Positions 20,385 through 32,056 are shown, numbered from the stretch's first letter. The stretch is 64,000 bases of DNA from Halichondria panicea (GCF_963675165.1 NC_087387.1:5172990-5236989), one strand, 5' to 3'. Numbers and translations are program-made. Notes: generated by a model not told the origin, from the sequence alone.

Positions 20385-20393
20385 CTAGGATAC

Positions 20394-21182
20394 CTTATAG
20401 ATGTTTGCACAAATTAATGATTCAGAACTTACTAATCATGTGCAGCCAATGACATCCATCAAGTCCAGTCATGTGAGACTGTATACTTGCACAGTAAAGT
20501 AAGTTGTTATTGCACACTATATAGATGACTTGTGTGATTCATCACCACAAAAGTGCAGCTTGAAGCTTTTTCCACGCCCTACACTGGATTGTTCCTACCC
20601 CATACTACTAGATCTACAACCTTCTTCGTCCCACACTGGATTGTTCAGCCATCCTACTTGAAAACTAGCTTGAACAGAGTTTTCAGACTTAGCTATAGCC
20701 AACGTGTTTTTAATGCTGGTGCACTCGAATTATGCAGTATGATACTGGCTACACTCGAGTATTACGTGTAACCTCGAGCATTAATTTCATCATCTTCTTG
20801 CACACAATAAAACTTATTGCTAGCTAAGTGTGATATTATTACTAGAAATGCACATTGTATAGTGATGTAATTTTTGTTGACGTATGACATGCACATGAAT
20901 TGTATCATGCATCTGTATAACAATGGTTGCACATTCAATAGAATGAAGCAGTATATAGAATATGCTATGGTGATCAAGTTTTGTTGATGTAAGACTTATA
21001 CTGAATTGTGGATTGTTGTTAAAACTCTACAATTTCCATCAGTCTAAGCTAACTAAACAGTACAGATGCACGACACACTAAAGCATGCAAACACACTTCT
21101 CAATTCTTAAAACAGTCAGACTACCTACTAATAAATCGATAGCCTTTTGTATTGAAGATTCAATTTCATCAGAGAAATAATC
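20394..21182. other. upstream region of the membrane-protein gene
   Basis: No gene recognised. A short internal repeat CACTGGATTGTTC occurs at about 20582 and 20635. The last 100 bases probably contain the promoter of the gene at 21183. Confidence 0.45.
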
Positions 21183-22088
21183 ATGGATAATATCAAGCTG
21201 AAACAGAGTGTCTATTTCTACTCTCTCTACCCTCCAGTTGCTTTGGGTGTAATTTCTCTAATTGCCTGCTATATCATACTTGCCCTGTACCTAGTCTGCT
21301 GTCGTCATGTCCACAAGAGCTCTAAACACGTACCAGGAATCATCAACTGTCTAATTAAGATAACCTTCCGAGGAAGTTTCACAAAGAATCAAAATAATGA
21401 AGAGAAGAGCGAACTTCGATTGTTCGGCTACCAAGTACCAGCTGGGCTTATAAACTCGTTGGGACTAATTTCAATGATTGTGTGGGTAGGAGTAGCGGCA
21501 GCATTCTGGATTGTACTAATTGGGCAAAATCAGAGCATTTTGCATCCTGAAAACTGCGACAACAAATCTTCGACAGTTATAGTGGATTGCGAGCCCATCT
21601 CATACAATAAAGTGTCTCTGGACTACGTGAGAGCTCTCGGAGCCGCTGGGGGTCTGCTAGTACTAACCACCGTCATACTGCAAGGTCAAACTATCGTACT
21701 AATGTGGATGATGAAAAAAAGTCAAACTAAGAATCGCCAAATTCGACGTTGCTGGAAACTTGCTCTAGTAATGGTAGTGTCTGTGCCTCTAGGGATCGAG
21801 GTGTTACTGCTTTCAGGCGCTTCTATTGGCATGATTTTCTTTGAACTGTACAATAGTATACAGCATTGGATACAGTTTGGATCTTTCGTGATCGCTGTAT
21901 TTCAGTCAACTTATTTCTCAAGTATCACCGTCTACTTTACATGGAAAAGGAGAACGGCTCTTCCCAGGGTCAGCGATATCGAGCAGGGGATGGAGTTGCC
22001 ATCGGTGATGAGAGGTACGATGGCTGGTAGCAATGGTGACGGCAGGTTTGGGACGAGTGATAATTTGACTAGTCCTTTAATGAGCTGA
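21183..22088 (+). CDS. five-helix membrane protein, intact member 1 (301 aa)
   Basis: Uninterrupted frame from ATG 21183. Five hydrophobic helices: VALGVISLIACYIILALYLV, LGLISMIVWVGVAAAFWIV, LGAAGGLLVLTTVILQG, LALVMVVSVPLGIEVLLLSG and FGSFVIAVFQSTYFSSITVY. A cysteine pair frames the extracellular-looking loop between helices 2 and 3 (PENCDNKSS and VDCEP) with N-glycosylation sites. The tail is cytoplasmic-looking and polar. The most conserved segment in the family is GA.GGLL..T.ILQGQ then MW..KK. I know no named domain; five helices is unusual and topology should be tested. A nearly identical paralogue is at 33196. ATTAAA at 22141 may serve polyadenylation. Confidence 0.82.
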   Translation: MDNIKLKQSVYFYSLYPPVALGVISLIACYIILALYLVCCRHVHKSSKHVPGIINCLIKITFRGSFTKNQNNEEKSELRLFGYQVPAGLINSLGLISMIVWVGVAAAFWIVLIGQNQSILHPENCDNKSSTVIVDCEPISYNKVSLDYVRALGAAGGLLVLTTVILQGQTIVLMWMMKKSQTKNRQIRRCWKLALVMVVSVPLGIEVLLLSGASIGMIFFELYNSIQHWIQFGSFVIAVFQSTYFSSITVYFTWKRRTALPRVSDIEQGMELPSVMRGTMAGSNGDGRFGTSDNLTSPLMS

Positions 22089-22152
22089 AACAGTAAATTA
22101 AGATGAATATTATTCACACACTATTCACTGTTCGACATGTATTAAACAAGCT

Positions 22153-22246
22153 ACGGTGGCCCTGAGCGCAAGTTATACTGTAGCTAAGGTAGTTGAACTA
22201 TCAAGTAGCTAAGGTGAACTACTAGTATAGCGCTCAGGGCCACCGT
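22153..22246. mobile_element. 94-bp MITE, 8-bp duplication (hAT-like)
   Basis: Perfect 17-base inverted ends ACGGTGGCCCTGAGCGC. Flanks AACAAGCT (22145-22152) and AACAAGCA (22247-22254) match at 7 of 8 bases, consistent with a hAT-type 8-bp duplication. The interior contains a second direct repeat TAGCTAAGGT. Confidence 0.75.
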
Positions 22247-22254
22247 AACAAGCA

Positions 22255-22639
22255 GTAATACAGTACATGCATGTACACTCATTGCTGTCAACACTATTAT
22301 TTGGATACCATGCATGCATGATGTACTCTGACACTACACCTAAGAACTAGACAGCCTTGCACAATCAAAGAGTGTTGACTACTACTGGCTACTAAGTTTG
22401 TAATTGTGGCCTGCACATACTTTTTTATAATTATGCAGATATTGCAGGATTTATACAAGTTAAAGTAAACTATTATTATATATAGGAGACCGATAAAGAT
22501 TGCAGTCAGACCAGCACTTAGAAGAAGATTATGATCACAGCATGACAAACACTATGCATATATATAGCTGCGTATAAACGCATGCACTGAGTAGCTAGAA
22601 GGTATAAGCAATTAGCATCAACACTTTAATTAGGAAAAG
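22255..22639. other. intergenic, nothing recognised
   Basis: AT-rich gap between the MITE and the 3' end of the minus-strand gene. No gene or repeat ends seen. Confidence 0.5.
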
Positions 22640-24038
22640 TTACTTAATAAATATATCTACAAGTTCAAATGGTGTGTCATCTTCACTTTGAATTGGGAAT
22701 ACCTTACACAACCTCAACTCGATATCGTCAGTAGTTGGCTGATCCAGTTGCTTGCAGAACCACGGTGGGTTGTTGAACTCACAGCAAGTACTGTTACTCC
22801 CGCATCCCTGACCGTCCCACAGTGGATCATCAGAGTAGAGAAGGGTGGCATTGTAATTCGTATCTTCTTTGGCTGTATCACAGAAATAGCTGTTTCCCAC
22901 CCAAGGTGGAATAGTGATATTCCGTAAATAATAGCCATCATTATTTGTGAGCATGCACGGGCAAACGTTAGCAACTTGAAAGTTTCGATCCATTGGTAGA
23001 TTTTTGCCTAGAGCTCCTACAAAAGACCAAATATGTTGCCGTGGTGATGTCCCATGTGTAAGAAGTATGCCCTCAACATAGGCATCATCTATACTTTGTG
23101 AAGAAACTCGAAATAAAAACGGTGCAAATCCATTAGGTGATCCGTATTGGTAACTAATAACTCTACCACATACACGGGAGTACTCGGTTCCATGCACAGG
23201 GAAAGTAGAAGAAACACATTCACCAGTAAATTCTTCAGGCCTCCCGCATGTTCGTAATGGTTTCTCCGTCCTGTTAATAGTTTGGAATCCATCGGGGCAG
23301 TGATGACTAGGATCTGTCATGTCGATGTGAGCTATCCTCATCCAACCACCACTTGTGTCACAGCTGCAATTCCTGAGAGTAGCATCGCAATAAACCTTCG
23401 TCAATGAACAACTTCCATTAATAGACCTCAGCATCCAGAACTCTCCTGAAGTGTTTCTGAAATGTCGTTAAAGGAGCTTATCGGAGTTAAGAACCTAGTC
23501 GACAAAACTTGCTCCTCTAGACCTCGAAACTTAGCCGAGTGTTTTCAATCGCTTTAAGCGCAGAGTCTCATTAATCGCACTTGACTCCATCTGTAAACTA
23601 TAAAAGGCATTGTTAATCTCATTGCGAACTGTTCCATTCAATTCCACTTCTAACTCCATTATTCGAGTTGTCAAACTCTTTATTTGATCTTGATATTTGA
23701 CATTTAGAGCATGAATATCTTCGGCAGTATTGTTATGAAGAGCTTGAATATCCTCTGATATGCATGGTAGCACTCTGGAACTGACCGTAAGTAAAGAAGG
23801 AGACAGCAAGAAGGACCGACACTATAGCTATCACAAAGGTCAAAATGATCACAACTCTTAAGTTAGAGCATTTCTTTGGATTTGCCGGAAATTCTTGCTT
23901 CTGGAACACATTCTTTACAACGGATACGTCAGGTACGACGGCATAAGTGTCATCAATAATTATTTCTGTTGCTGTTTCTACCACATTTTCGTGTTTCACA
24001 GCTGCATCATTTTTTATGGTCTCTATATCATCCAACAA
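22640..24038 (-). pseudogene. type II membrane protein with cysteine-rich ectodomain, frameshifted
   Basis: Reading right to left: a cytoplasmic tail of about 55 residues, one membrane helix (VVIILTFVIAIVSVLLAVSFF), a coiled-coil stalk (EDIQALHNNTAEDIHALN, IKSLTTRIMELEVELNG), then a 264-residue ectodomain that is still open, with WMRIAHIDMTDPSHHCP, VCGRVISYQYGSPNGF, VEGILLTHGTSPRQHIW, DPLWDGQGC and PPWFCKQL. This ectodomain recurs in sponges and cnidarians in my memory, without a standard name; a surface receptor or adhesion role is inference. Against the partial copy at 46270-46835, this copy has +4 (TGCA, 23761-23764), +2 (near 23560), and two single-base losses (near 23527 and 23457). No ATG opens the tail frame. 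I therefore call it broken, though the long open ectodomain implies recent loss or sequencing error. Confidence 0.75.
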
Positions 24039-25411
24039 GTCATAACTTCATCTGTTTGTGAAGTGGCGCTATTGCTGTAGCCGACAGTGTTGTAGGCTGA
24101 TCTCCATGCATCGACTCTTATAATCCTATAGAATTCTGGGCTACAACTAGAGACCTCACGTTAAGATACATGTATGCATGCAATTACACTACTGATTAAA
24201 CAAGTATGTAAAAACTGTTTAACATGTATCAGTAATTGCATGAGCACAAACGTAACACATGCCAATACCTGGAATGTAGCAGGAATGATCGATGATGCAA
24301 TGATTTGTTGCCTGTGGCCACCGTGCAAATCCACTGTATTGTTATGTTACTCTTGTAATCTTTGATCTGCATGGCTTAATACACTTTGTTACCCAGTGAG
24401 TGGGCAGATCAAAGCAATCCAGTGCTCTGTATATGGCATGTTTCTTCACTACCATAGCAACCATATAATTATTATGGCATAATGCACTGGGATTATATGC
24501 ACTTGCACTGTGTGTAAATGCAGTAGATTTTGAGAAAGAATCTACTTATGCCTCACCCTCCCACCCAATAACTCATTAAATTTTGGTCCCTTTCATAGGC
24601 TACTATAGGAAAAAAACCTAAAATTTTACTATGAAATTCAGCAAAAGTAATGAACAATTCCATTCAAAACACATGTCTTTTATTACAATTTATAGGGGAA
24701 AAAAATTGACCAATCAGAAGAGTTTGACGTCATTGGGGAACAAGTTAGTTATTGCAGGCGCCCTCGTGCAACTGAACATGCCATATATATATTGCACTGG
24801 CGCAGCATAATTCCCTCGGGGCCTGCGACTCGTGCTGGGCAATAACTAATACATACTAGGGGTTGGTAGATTATGCTGGCATAATTTTGAGCATAATAGG
24901 CACATTTTTTGGTGAGAATTATGCTGGCATAATAGGCACCTTTATAACAATTGAGAATAATAGGCAGATTTTGGAAGTACAGGTCAGTATGAATCATAGT
25001 ATAAACATTTCGTAGGCTGATGGTTGTGATGTATAAGTATACTGATCATGATGGTTAATTTATCTCCATGGCATTTTGTATTATAATAAAATAGAGCCAT
25101 TATTTATATTTTTATGTTACTTGTGCCGCTCGATATAATTATTATACATTGAGCTTTCAAAACTGTGTCAATACAGTACAAGAGGGCTTATTTTCGCGAG
25201 GGTATGGTACGTACATGGCTATAAGTGCCACAAGCTGTTTATTGGCCCGTAGTGGATTGTGAGGTTATATTCCTTTGATCTCAGAGATCAAAAGGCAGAT
25301 ACAGGCATGCTGTTTGTGTACATGCCAGTAATGATACAAGAGTACCCATGCACAAACATATAGACTACAGCAGCTGTAAGAACATGCACATTTAAGCATG
25401 AGGTATAAATA
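24039..25411. repeat. non-coding duplicated block (with 46836-47440)
   Basis: Bases 24385-25411 match 46836-47440 in order (CCCAGTGAGTGGG..AGATCAAAGCAATCC, GATTATATGCACTTGCACTG, TCAATACAGTACAAG, TTATTGGCCCGTAGT, AGTACCCATGCACAAACATA). A dispersed unit (about 24706-24846: GACCAATCAGAAGAGTTTGA to GTGCTGGGCAATAA) recurs at 27990-28102. Repeated GCATAATAGGCAC units lie at 24880-24970. No gene seen. Confidence 0.75.
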
Positions 25412-25611
25412 NNNNNNNNNNNNNNNNNNNNNNNNNNNNNNNNNNNNNNNNNNNNNNNNNNNNNNNNNNNNNNNNNNNNNNNNNNNNNNNNNNNNNNNNN
25501 NNNNNNNNNNNNNNNNNNNNNNNNNNNNNNNNNNNNNNNNNNNNNNNNNNNNNNNNNNNNNNNNNNNNNNNNNNNNNNNNNNNNNNNNNNNNNNNNNNNN
25601 NNNNNNNNNNN
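25412..25611. other. assembly gap, 200 N
   Basis: Exactly 200 N. It begins where the duplicated block would continue into the Death-domain/caspase-like gene (GAGGTATAAA junction, as at 47431). Confidence 0.98.
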
Positions 25612-25667
25612 TATACTTTTCGTGTGTACTAACTCACAGTAGCTGAAAGAGTTCTGTCTTGGCTCGA

Positions 25668-25938
25668 GCGGCCCTTCTTGTCAAAAATGGTGATTTTGCT
25701 CCATTTTGCTGCTCTTTGCCCGTTTTTGCTGACGTAAGCAATGATATTCATTGATTTGTGACATCACAAATCATCTTGTCTTTATTTGCTACATCCAAGC
25801 TCATGTGATGTCTAACCTGCAACTACACCCAGTTAATCAGTCATAATGTGTCACAGGGGCGTGGCAATTTACACTACTACGCAACAGAAACCAAGAAAAT
25901 CAGCTAAAATCACCATTTTTGACAAGAAGGGCCGCTCT
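25668..25938. mobile_element. 271-bp MITE, GAGCGGCCC ends
   Basis: Inverted ends of about 32 bases (GAGCGGCCCTTCTTGTCAAA and on) at 25668-25699 and about 25907-25938. Interior non-coding. No certain target duplication. Confidence 0.75.
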
Positions 25939-26554
25939 AGCAAAGAAGAGACTGGTCTAGCTCCTGTAAGTTAGTACAAATGAAAAGTATACTATTGGAG
26001 TACATGCTCTCCAAAAATCAGACCTTAACTAGCATGAACTCGAAAAATCAATGCCTAACACATTTGGCACTATAAATTTACAAAACTTTGTATATCTCAG
26101 AACTTACTAGTAGCCTGCACTTCCGTAAGAGCTCAAAAGATGCGCAAGGTAATGAAGTACTTGCATAACAAATTTCAGATCTTAACTCAAACATATAAGA
26201 TAGTTTCATGCCTAACATATTTTTAATGTACACATGTTGTAGCAGCCATCTTGGAGTGATGATGTCATATGATGTAACAGGTGGTGGTCCAATGGAAGCG
26301 CCAAGAGTTGAACTTTCAGTACCTGCACTCAAATTGTTCCAATCACATTTAGTTTAGAAGATATTCACAAAAACGTAAAAAATCAAAAGTTCTACTCTCT
26401 TTGGTTGTTGCACTGTACTGCTTCTTAGCTACACATCTTTCTTTGCTAGGAGCTGATAATGAAAGTAATTTAAAATTAATTAGATTTTGGTTCCGCGGTG
26501 GGCGGTACTACGTATGAAATCATCACCGCGGCTATTCGGTTAAGTGCAGTACGT
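25939..26554. other. intergenic, nothing recognised
   Basis: No gene and no transposon ends. A short inverted pair CCGCGGTG/CACCGCGG lies at about 26493 and 26522. Confidence 0.5.
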
Positions 26555-27034
26555 GGATGAAATTAGCCTCGATCCCAGGCCGATCTGTCTCTAATTGAAC
26601 GCTAGGTCGCCTCCTTGGCCTGGTATTGATTGTATCTGGGCGTTATCTGGGCGTGACCGGAAACTGGTAAGTATCAGCTATGTACTGTAAAATCTTCAGT
26701 TCATCACAGTTGCTAAAAATACAGTGATATAATGATATGACACTAGAAATTAATACTGTGCACAGCAGTACTGCGTCCATAATAAATGCAGATGTTTAGA
26801 AGCGAAGATCTCAAACAAGAGCTTCCAGAAAGACTTAATAATTAGAACAAAGATTATGTGTTCACAGTGCATCAAGAGAGTAGAATCCTGACGTCACTGG
26901 TCAGGATAGCAACCACAAGTGTTGAAATAGCCATTCCACGTCAGTAGTTTTAGTGCAGGTAGTTCTATAAGATCGGACCCTTGGGAAGGACACGAGTGGC
27001 ACTGGGGCATCCTCTTTCAATGAGTTCACACCCA

Positions 27035-27434
27035 TCAACTAGGAAGAGTACGACGGGGGTTGGAGGGGAAGGTTCCATTTTGCTCCTGTATACAAATTAG
27101 TATGAACTTAAATTCACCATTCCACTATACATTTTGTAACTCACAGTGATGGTCCACACAAAACTAGCCACGATCCCAGGCCGCACTTCCTTGAAGGCCG
27201 GTGAAGGAGGCTAACACAACACCAGTGCCAGTGCCGTAATGTCATATCTTGATCCAGATACCAAGGATTGGGCTATAGGCTATAGTGTAAAATTTCCAAT
27301 GATGAAAGGGTATTATTGATTTATATCGCTCACCTTGACAATACATCCCAGGCCCAGCCACTTGTGGACACCCCTGAGCATAGTATACAAGAGATCGATG
27401 GCCAGAGTCTGAGGATAGACTCTACCAAGTGTAT
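27035..27434 (-). pseudogene. two exon-like blocks captured in the 1309-bp element
   Basis: Minus strand. Block 1 (27434 to 27334) is bounded by CAG and GTGAGC and reads TLGRVYPQTLAIDLLYTMLR then GVHKWLGLGCIVK. Block 2 starts at 27085 after TATACAG and continues in phase 0 (EQNGTFPSNPRR) to a stop at about 27035. Another frame of block 2 is open for 37 codons. The protein is not recognised. A 49-bp foldback sits in the intron between them. Whether it is expressed cannot be judged from sequence. Confidence 0.45.
27165..27213. mobile_element. 49-bp TAGCC foldback nested in the larger element
   Basis: Begins TAGCCACGATCCCAGGCC, ends GGCCGGTGAAGGAGGCTA. Flanks ACACAAAAC and ACACAACAC agree at 8 of 9 bases. 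Among the shortest of the family seen here. Confidence 0.65.
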
Positions 27435-27989
27435 CTGGCAATCAATGGTCTAATCAAGCGCTTGTATTAAATTGTGTAGTCAATCAAAAGTAGCCACTGA
27501 TAGCAGAAACTTGAGAACCTAGGTCTGTTCTTTCACAAGAGTGATGCTCCTTCTTCCTTCGCACAAGACAGCTCCTCACACTCTAGCTAGCTAAGCCTAT
27601 ATCTATGACAAACTAAACTTGCAAAGAATAGACCTATGACACGGAGTTCTTTGTGATTTAACGGTGATTTTACGGAGTAAGTATGCTTACATACACTATT
27701 AGTGTTTCTATTCGCTCCACCTTGCTCAGGTATTCGCTCTTTTTTAGCGAATACCTGAGCAACCACAGCAACCACAGCACATGCCCAGATACACGCCCAG
27801 ATACAATCAATACCAGGCCGAGGAGGCGACCTAGCGTTTAATTAGAGACGGATCGGCCTGGGATCGAGGCTAGGATGAAATCTGCTGCCCCACCATCCCA
27901 CCTCAAACGGTCCCTTATATAGGCTCCTTCCTTTTAGACTAGTTGTGGGAAGCAAAACTAATCAAAACACCATGTCTGTTATCTATAGA

Positions 27990-28102
27990 CCAATCAGAAG
28001 AGTTTGAAGGCGCCCTCGTGCAACATGACTGGAGCAAATGCCGAGGGCATTATGTCATCCAGTGCAATATATATCATGTTGCACTCGTGCTGGGCAATAA
28101 TA
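27990..28102. repeat. dispersed repeat, second copy of 24706-24846
   Basis: Shares CCAATCAGAAGAGTTTGA, GGCGCCCTCGTGCAAC and CTCGTGCTGGGCAATAA with 24706-24846. Non-coding. Confidence 0.65.
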
Positions 28103-28124
28103 ACACCTTGAACCGTTTCTTCTA

Positions 28125-28420
28125 TGATATTAAACTTCCCCTTCTAATTTTTTCAATCTTAGACTAACTCGGCAATTCACTGACCCAAAAGAGGGTGGAA
28201 CAGCTGGTGGTCTACTGGCCATAAATTTTACCCTGATATAGGACAATTTATGCAGTATGCAAATGTGGCTTAAAAAGATATCACTATAGTTTTATCTATA
28301 TAGTGATGTCTTTTTTGACAATAATTATTATAAAATCCTTTCTGCTTTATCGGTATTCGTTCCGTTGAGTGTCGAGATATTTTTCCTTGGGTTAAGTGTT
28401 TATAATCTTCTAAGCTCGAT
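28125..28420 (+). pseudogene. five-helix membrane-protein family, scrambled fragment 2
   Basis: Tail-type sequence (ATTCACTGACCCAAAAGAGG) is followed, out of normal order, by the helix-3 segment GGTCTACTGGCCATAA and ATGTGGCTTAAAAA. An internal deletion or rearrangement is needed to explain the order. The right border is the 28422 MITE. Confidence 0.6.
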
Positions 28421-28421
28421 A

Positions 28422-28629
28422 CCGTATTACTAGAATGTTTTGCGAGCATCAAACATTTGCGAACTTTGCGAGGGTTGATCAATTCGCAACAATAAAATCC
28501 GCAAAACCTAAATTATTACTAGTAAATACACACGATCCTTGCCAGAACGAGATCGCAACGGGTCACATTTTTTGCTGAATTGGCTCATTCGCAAAGGTTT
28601 TTCATCAGCAAAATATTCTAGTAATACGG
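28422..28629. mobile_element. 208-bp MITE with TA duplication, CCGTATTAC ends
   Basis: Ends CCGTATTACTAGAATGTTTT and its near-complement (GCAAAATATTCTAGTAATACGG) flanked by TA at 28420-28421 and 28630-28631. Inside, GCGAA/TTCGC motifs are frequent. Non-coding. Confidence 0.8.
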
Positions 28630-28974
28630 TAAAAATAAGTTAAAACTGATCAATAATACATGCACACTAATAATAAAAGAAGATATTATTCGAAGGGTTT
28701 AGGATTTTGAAACTATTATATTGCAGGTATAATTATACCATGGCTAAAATGTGGGAGGTGATTTACACGCATAATGGTATTCATGATGGTATTCGTTGCA
28801 ATAAGTCAGTGGGGCCACGCATGAAAGGAACCATAACTGCATGCATACTACTATATATATATAGAGTATCTAATCGGGTGTGCCAACATTGTTCAGTGAC
28901 ACATTAAGCTGTATCTTAAGAATAGCTAGAAACTAAGCAATATAATACACAAGGAGATACAGTGTATATATTCA

Positions 28975-29917
28975 ATGGATCCGATGGATTTGATGGACTT
29001 TCCTCAGGTTTGGTTCTACTATCTTGTATCTTGCTCCGGTGGTTTTTTTATTTGCGACCTTTATGATCCTTGATATCACCATCGTAACAATAATTTCGAT
29101 TAGAAAGTCATGGAACAAGCCGATACCAGCTGTTTGGAGAGCCATTATTGATATAACCTTGACCGGGGGACTTAAGAGAAAAACAACTAAAGATGGCAGA
29201 ACACAATACTTTATATTTGATTACCCGGTGACTCCAAAGTATGTTTGAGCAATTGAAATATTCGCAATAGCATTATGGCTATCTCTACTAGCCACTTTCT
29301 GGCTGAATTTTATAATTAAAGTTACAAGCAATTGCAATGTAAGAATAGATTGTTTCCTTGATGGTCATAAAATTCCAAAATTCCAAAAAGACTGTGATTC
29401 GGTTGTTGACAATAGCTCATTAATGCAATTACACTGTTACGAATTTCAATCTGACCTCGTCAACGGAGCTGGGACGGCTGGAGGTCTACTAGCAATAACC
29501 GTAACAATACTTTATGGACAACTCAGTGCATAAGCATGGCTTGAGAAAAAGAGATCAAAATCTAGAAGAAAACGCAAGAAGAGGTGTTTGAAGCTTCTGT
29601 CGTATCTATTAGGAGTTGTTCCCTTGGTTTTCATAGCATTGCTTAATTACTACGTTAGGTGTGATAAAAATTGTATTACTTAACAGTGGAAGTGTATTTA
29701 CTGCCTTACCCAACTACCTAAATGTAATCTTCTATTTGTCCCCACTTCAAGTTATCTCAATCTACCCACTTGCAAGAGAACTCGGCTATCCACTGACCCA
29801 GAAGAGGGCAGTCCAGGACCCAATTCCAACACTCTTATGGAGGGTGGCTATGTGTCCATTAATGACAATTACACGGAAGAACAGCCAATGAGAACGAGGG
29901 CACACACTACTATCTGA
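28975..29917 (+). pseudogene. five-helix membrane-protein family, nearly full-length pseudogene 3
   Basis: ATG 28975 to TGA 29917. Recognisable parts are helix 1, PTPAVWRAIIDITLTGGLKR, FDYPVTPKYV then a TGA at 29246-29248, the cysteine loop, and NGAGTAGGLLAITVTILYGQ. A second stop (TAAGCATGG near 29531) and frameshifts follow. The common tail is present. The 220 bases upstream match those of the copy at 31097, so promoter and gene were duplicated together. Confidence 0.8.
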
Positions 29918-31096
29918 ACAAAAGCGAGCTAGCGTCACGACTGTATATATACATAGCACGCAGATGTCTACTATATATTTCACTATGGTAATTGCCAATC
30001 TAATAAAGGGGGTGAGAATGCAGTGAATTATTATTATTTGTAAGACAAACTATTAGTGCCAGAGTGATGAATTAGGTTTCTTATACCACCATATGGACTG
30101 GTGCAAGGACACTGCGTATATACAACTCACTTGTACGAGGATTGATTAGAGCATGCATGCATGTATATACAAGACGACTATAAGCGATTTAAAGTTTAGG
30201 GGGGAAGTTTGAAAAGGAACTGGCGCACTAGCGCAAAAAATGTGAGGTCACCACTCCAACTTCCGGTCACCACACCCCCTATATTGTTTGTTGTTGGTGC
30301 CTATTAGCGATGTATATACTCCTGTCAATGTGCATTGACAGGGAACTCTATGTAACTTGGTATGCTGTGACACTTATAGCGTAACAATTGAGGAAGAATT
30401 GCATGGTTGAGTGAGTATAGTCTCGCAGGCCAGTTCTTTTATCGGGGAGAAAATATCTGGCAAATTACACCTGAGCTACTTATGCAGCAGTAGTCTAAGT
30501 GGCTGTTTGCATTACTGGATAAGTGGTTGTGGTTAGACGAACAATTAATGATTAATGTGTGAACCACATAATTATGTGAACCACATAATTATAGATTTGC
30601 CAAACACAATTTAACTAGCAAGCAGGTGTGGCTGTGCGGTTTCAATGTGCAGCTCACTACAGACGCGTATCAGCTACTTAGAGCGTCACTATAATTATTT
30701 GTGGCGCCATCACACACAATTTAATATGGCATTGTGGGGTCCGGTTTCTGCGAGATTATTGAGTTGAGTGAGTGATACATAGTTTTAAAAACTGCAATAT
30801 AAAACAAAGGTATATATGAGGATTTACATTAAACACATTTATGCATGTACTTATACCAATTAATGGGTCAATGATGCTAACTTGTGGGAGGTGATTGTCT
30901 AGCACACTCATAATGGTATTCATGATGGTATTTGTTGGGACACGCATGAGAATAACCACAAATGCATACTATACAAATAATTATAGTATCTAATGCATGG
31001 GGGTGTCCCAACATTGTTCAGTGACACGTACATGAAGCTATCTTAAGAATGAGAAAGTGAGCAGTCATAATTATACCAAGAAGATCGATATATTCA
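29918..31096. other. intergenic; duplicated promoter region
   Basis: About 30880-31080 matches 28755-28965 (TGGGAGGTGATT, ATGGTATTCATGATGGTATT, CAACATTGTTCAGTGACAC), i.e. the upstream region shared by two paralogues. A direct repeat GTGAACCACATAATTAT occurs twice at 30561-30594. No other gene seen. Confidence 0.6.
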
Positions 31097-31958
31097 ATGG
31101 ATTTGTTGGGCTCTCCTCACGTTGAGACGTACTATCTCGTACAGTATGTTCCAGTGGTAGTGCTATTTTCAACCTTCTTGATCCTTCATGTCACCATTGC
31201 AATAATTACTGTGATTAGAAAGTCATGGAACAACAGCTGAGAATGGTAGGAAACGGTATTTCTTGTTTGGGTACCCATGCAGTCACTCCAGATATGTTCG
31301 AGGTGTGGGAATATTTATGGTGTCATTATGGCAATCTCTACTTGTCACTTTCTGGTTGTATTTTATAATCGAGGTTACAGAACAATGTAGGAATGGAATT
31401 GATTGATTGTTTTAGAGTTGTTTCTAATTCTAAAATAGAAGATTGTCGCGATGTCGATGATTTCAACGACTCTATCCATTGTTATGAATTTCAATTTGAC
31501 TTCATTAATGGAGCTGGGACGGCTGGAGGTGTACTCGCTATAAGCGTAACGATTCTTTATGGACAACTGACTGCACAAATGTGGCTTAAGAAAAAAATAT
31601 TCGAATCGGAAAGTAAACATAAAAAAGGTGCTTCAAAGCTTCGACTTGTTTATTAGTAGTTGTACCTTTGGCTGTCTTGACAATCTTTCTAGCGTTAAGT
31701 TTGTACAAATATGTAGATTCAATCTCTAAAAGAAGATTGACTGCCATACCTAACTATTTAAACGCTGTGTTCTATTTATCTCCCCTTCAAATTCTTTCAT
31801 TCTTCCCACTGTGCAAGAAAACTCGGCTATCCACTGACCCAGAAGAGGACAGTCCAGGACCTGATTCTTACACTCTTATGGAGGATGGTCATGAGTCCAT
31901 TAATGACAATTACATGGAAGAACAGCCAATGAGAACAAGGGCACATACTACTATCTGA
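31097..31958 (+). pseudogene. five-helix membrane-protein family, pseudogene 4
   Basis: ATG 31097 to TGA 31958. A deletion of about 80 bases fuses SWNN to ENGRKR; a TGCA insertion at 31278-31281 shifts the frame in the GYPVTP segment. NGAGTAGGVLAISVTILYGQ and the tail STDPEEDSPGPDSYTLMEDG remain open. Otherwise similar to 28975 and 42851. Confidence 0.8.
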
Positions 31959-32056
31959 ACATGGCGAGCTATGTATAATTATTACGCCTATACTGTGTGT
32001 ATATATATATATAAACTAGTAAATATGTAATAGTTGTGACACATGCACAGTGCCAC

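Larger units (their letters stand above)
26564..27872. mobile_element. 1309-bp TAGCCTCG element carrying exon-like DNA (Pack-MULE-like)
   Basis: Inverted ends of about 85 bases: TAGCCTCGATCCCAGGCC, then a segment containing GAACGCTAGGTCGCCTCC, mirrored at the right end. Exact 9-base duplications GGATGAAAT flank it (26555-26563, 27873-27881). Inside are two exon-like blocks on the minus strand (27035-27434) and a nested 49-bp relative (27165-27213). No transposase is present, so it is non-autonomous. The combination of long inverted ends, 9-bp duplication and gene-like cargo is what defines Pack-MULEs in plants; assignment here is inference. Confidence 0.82.
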
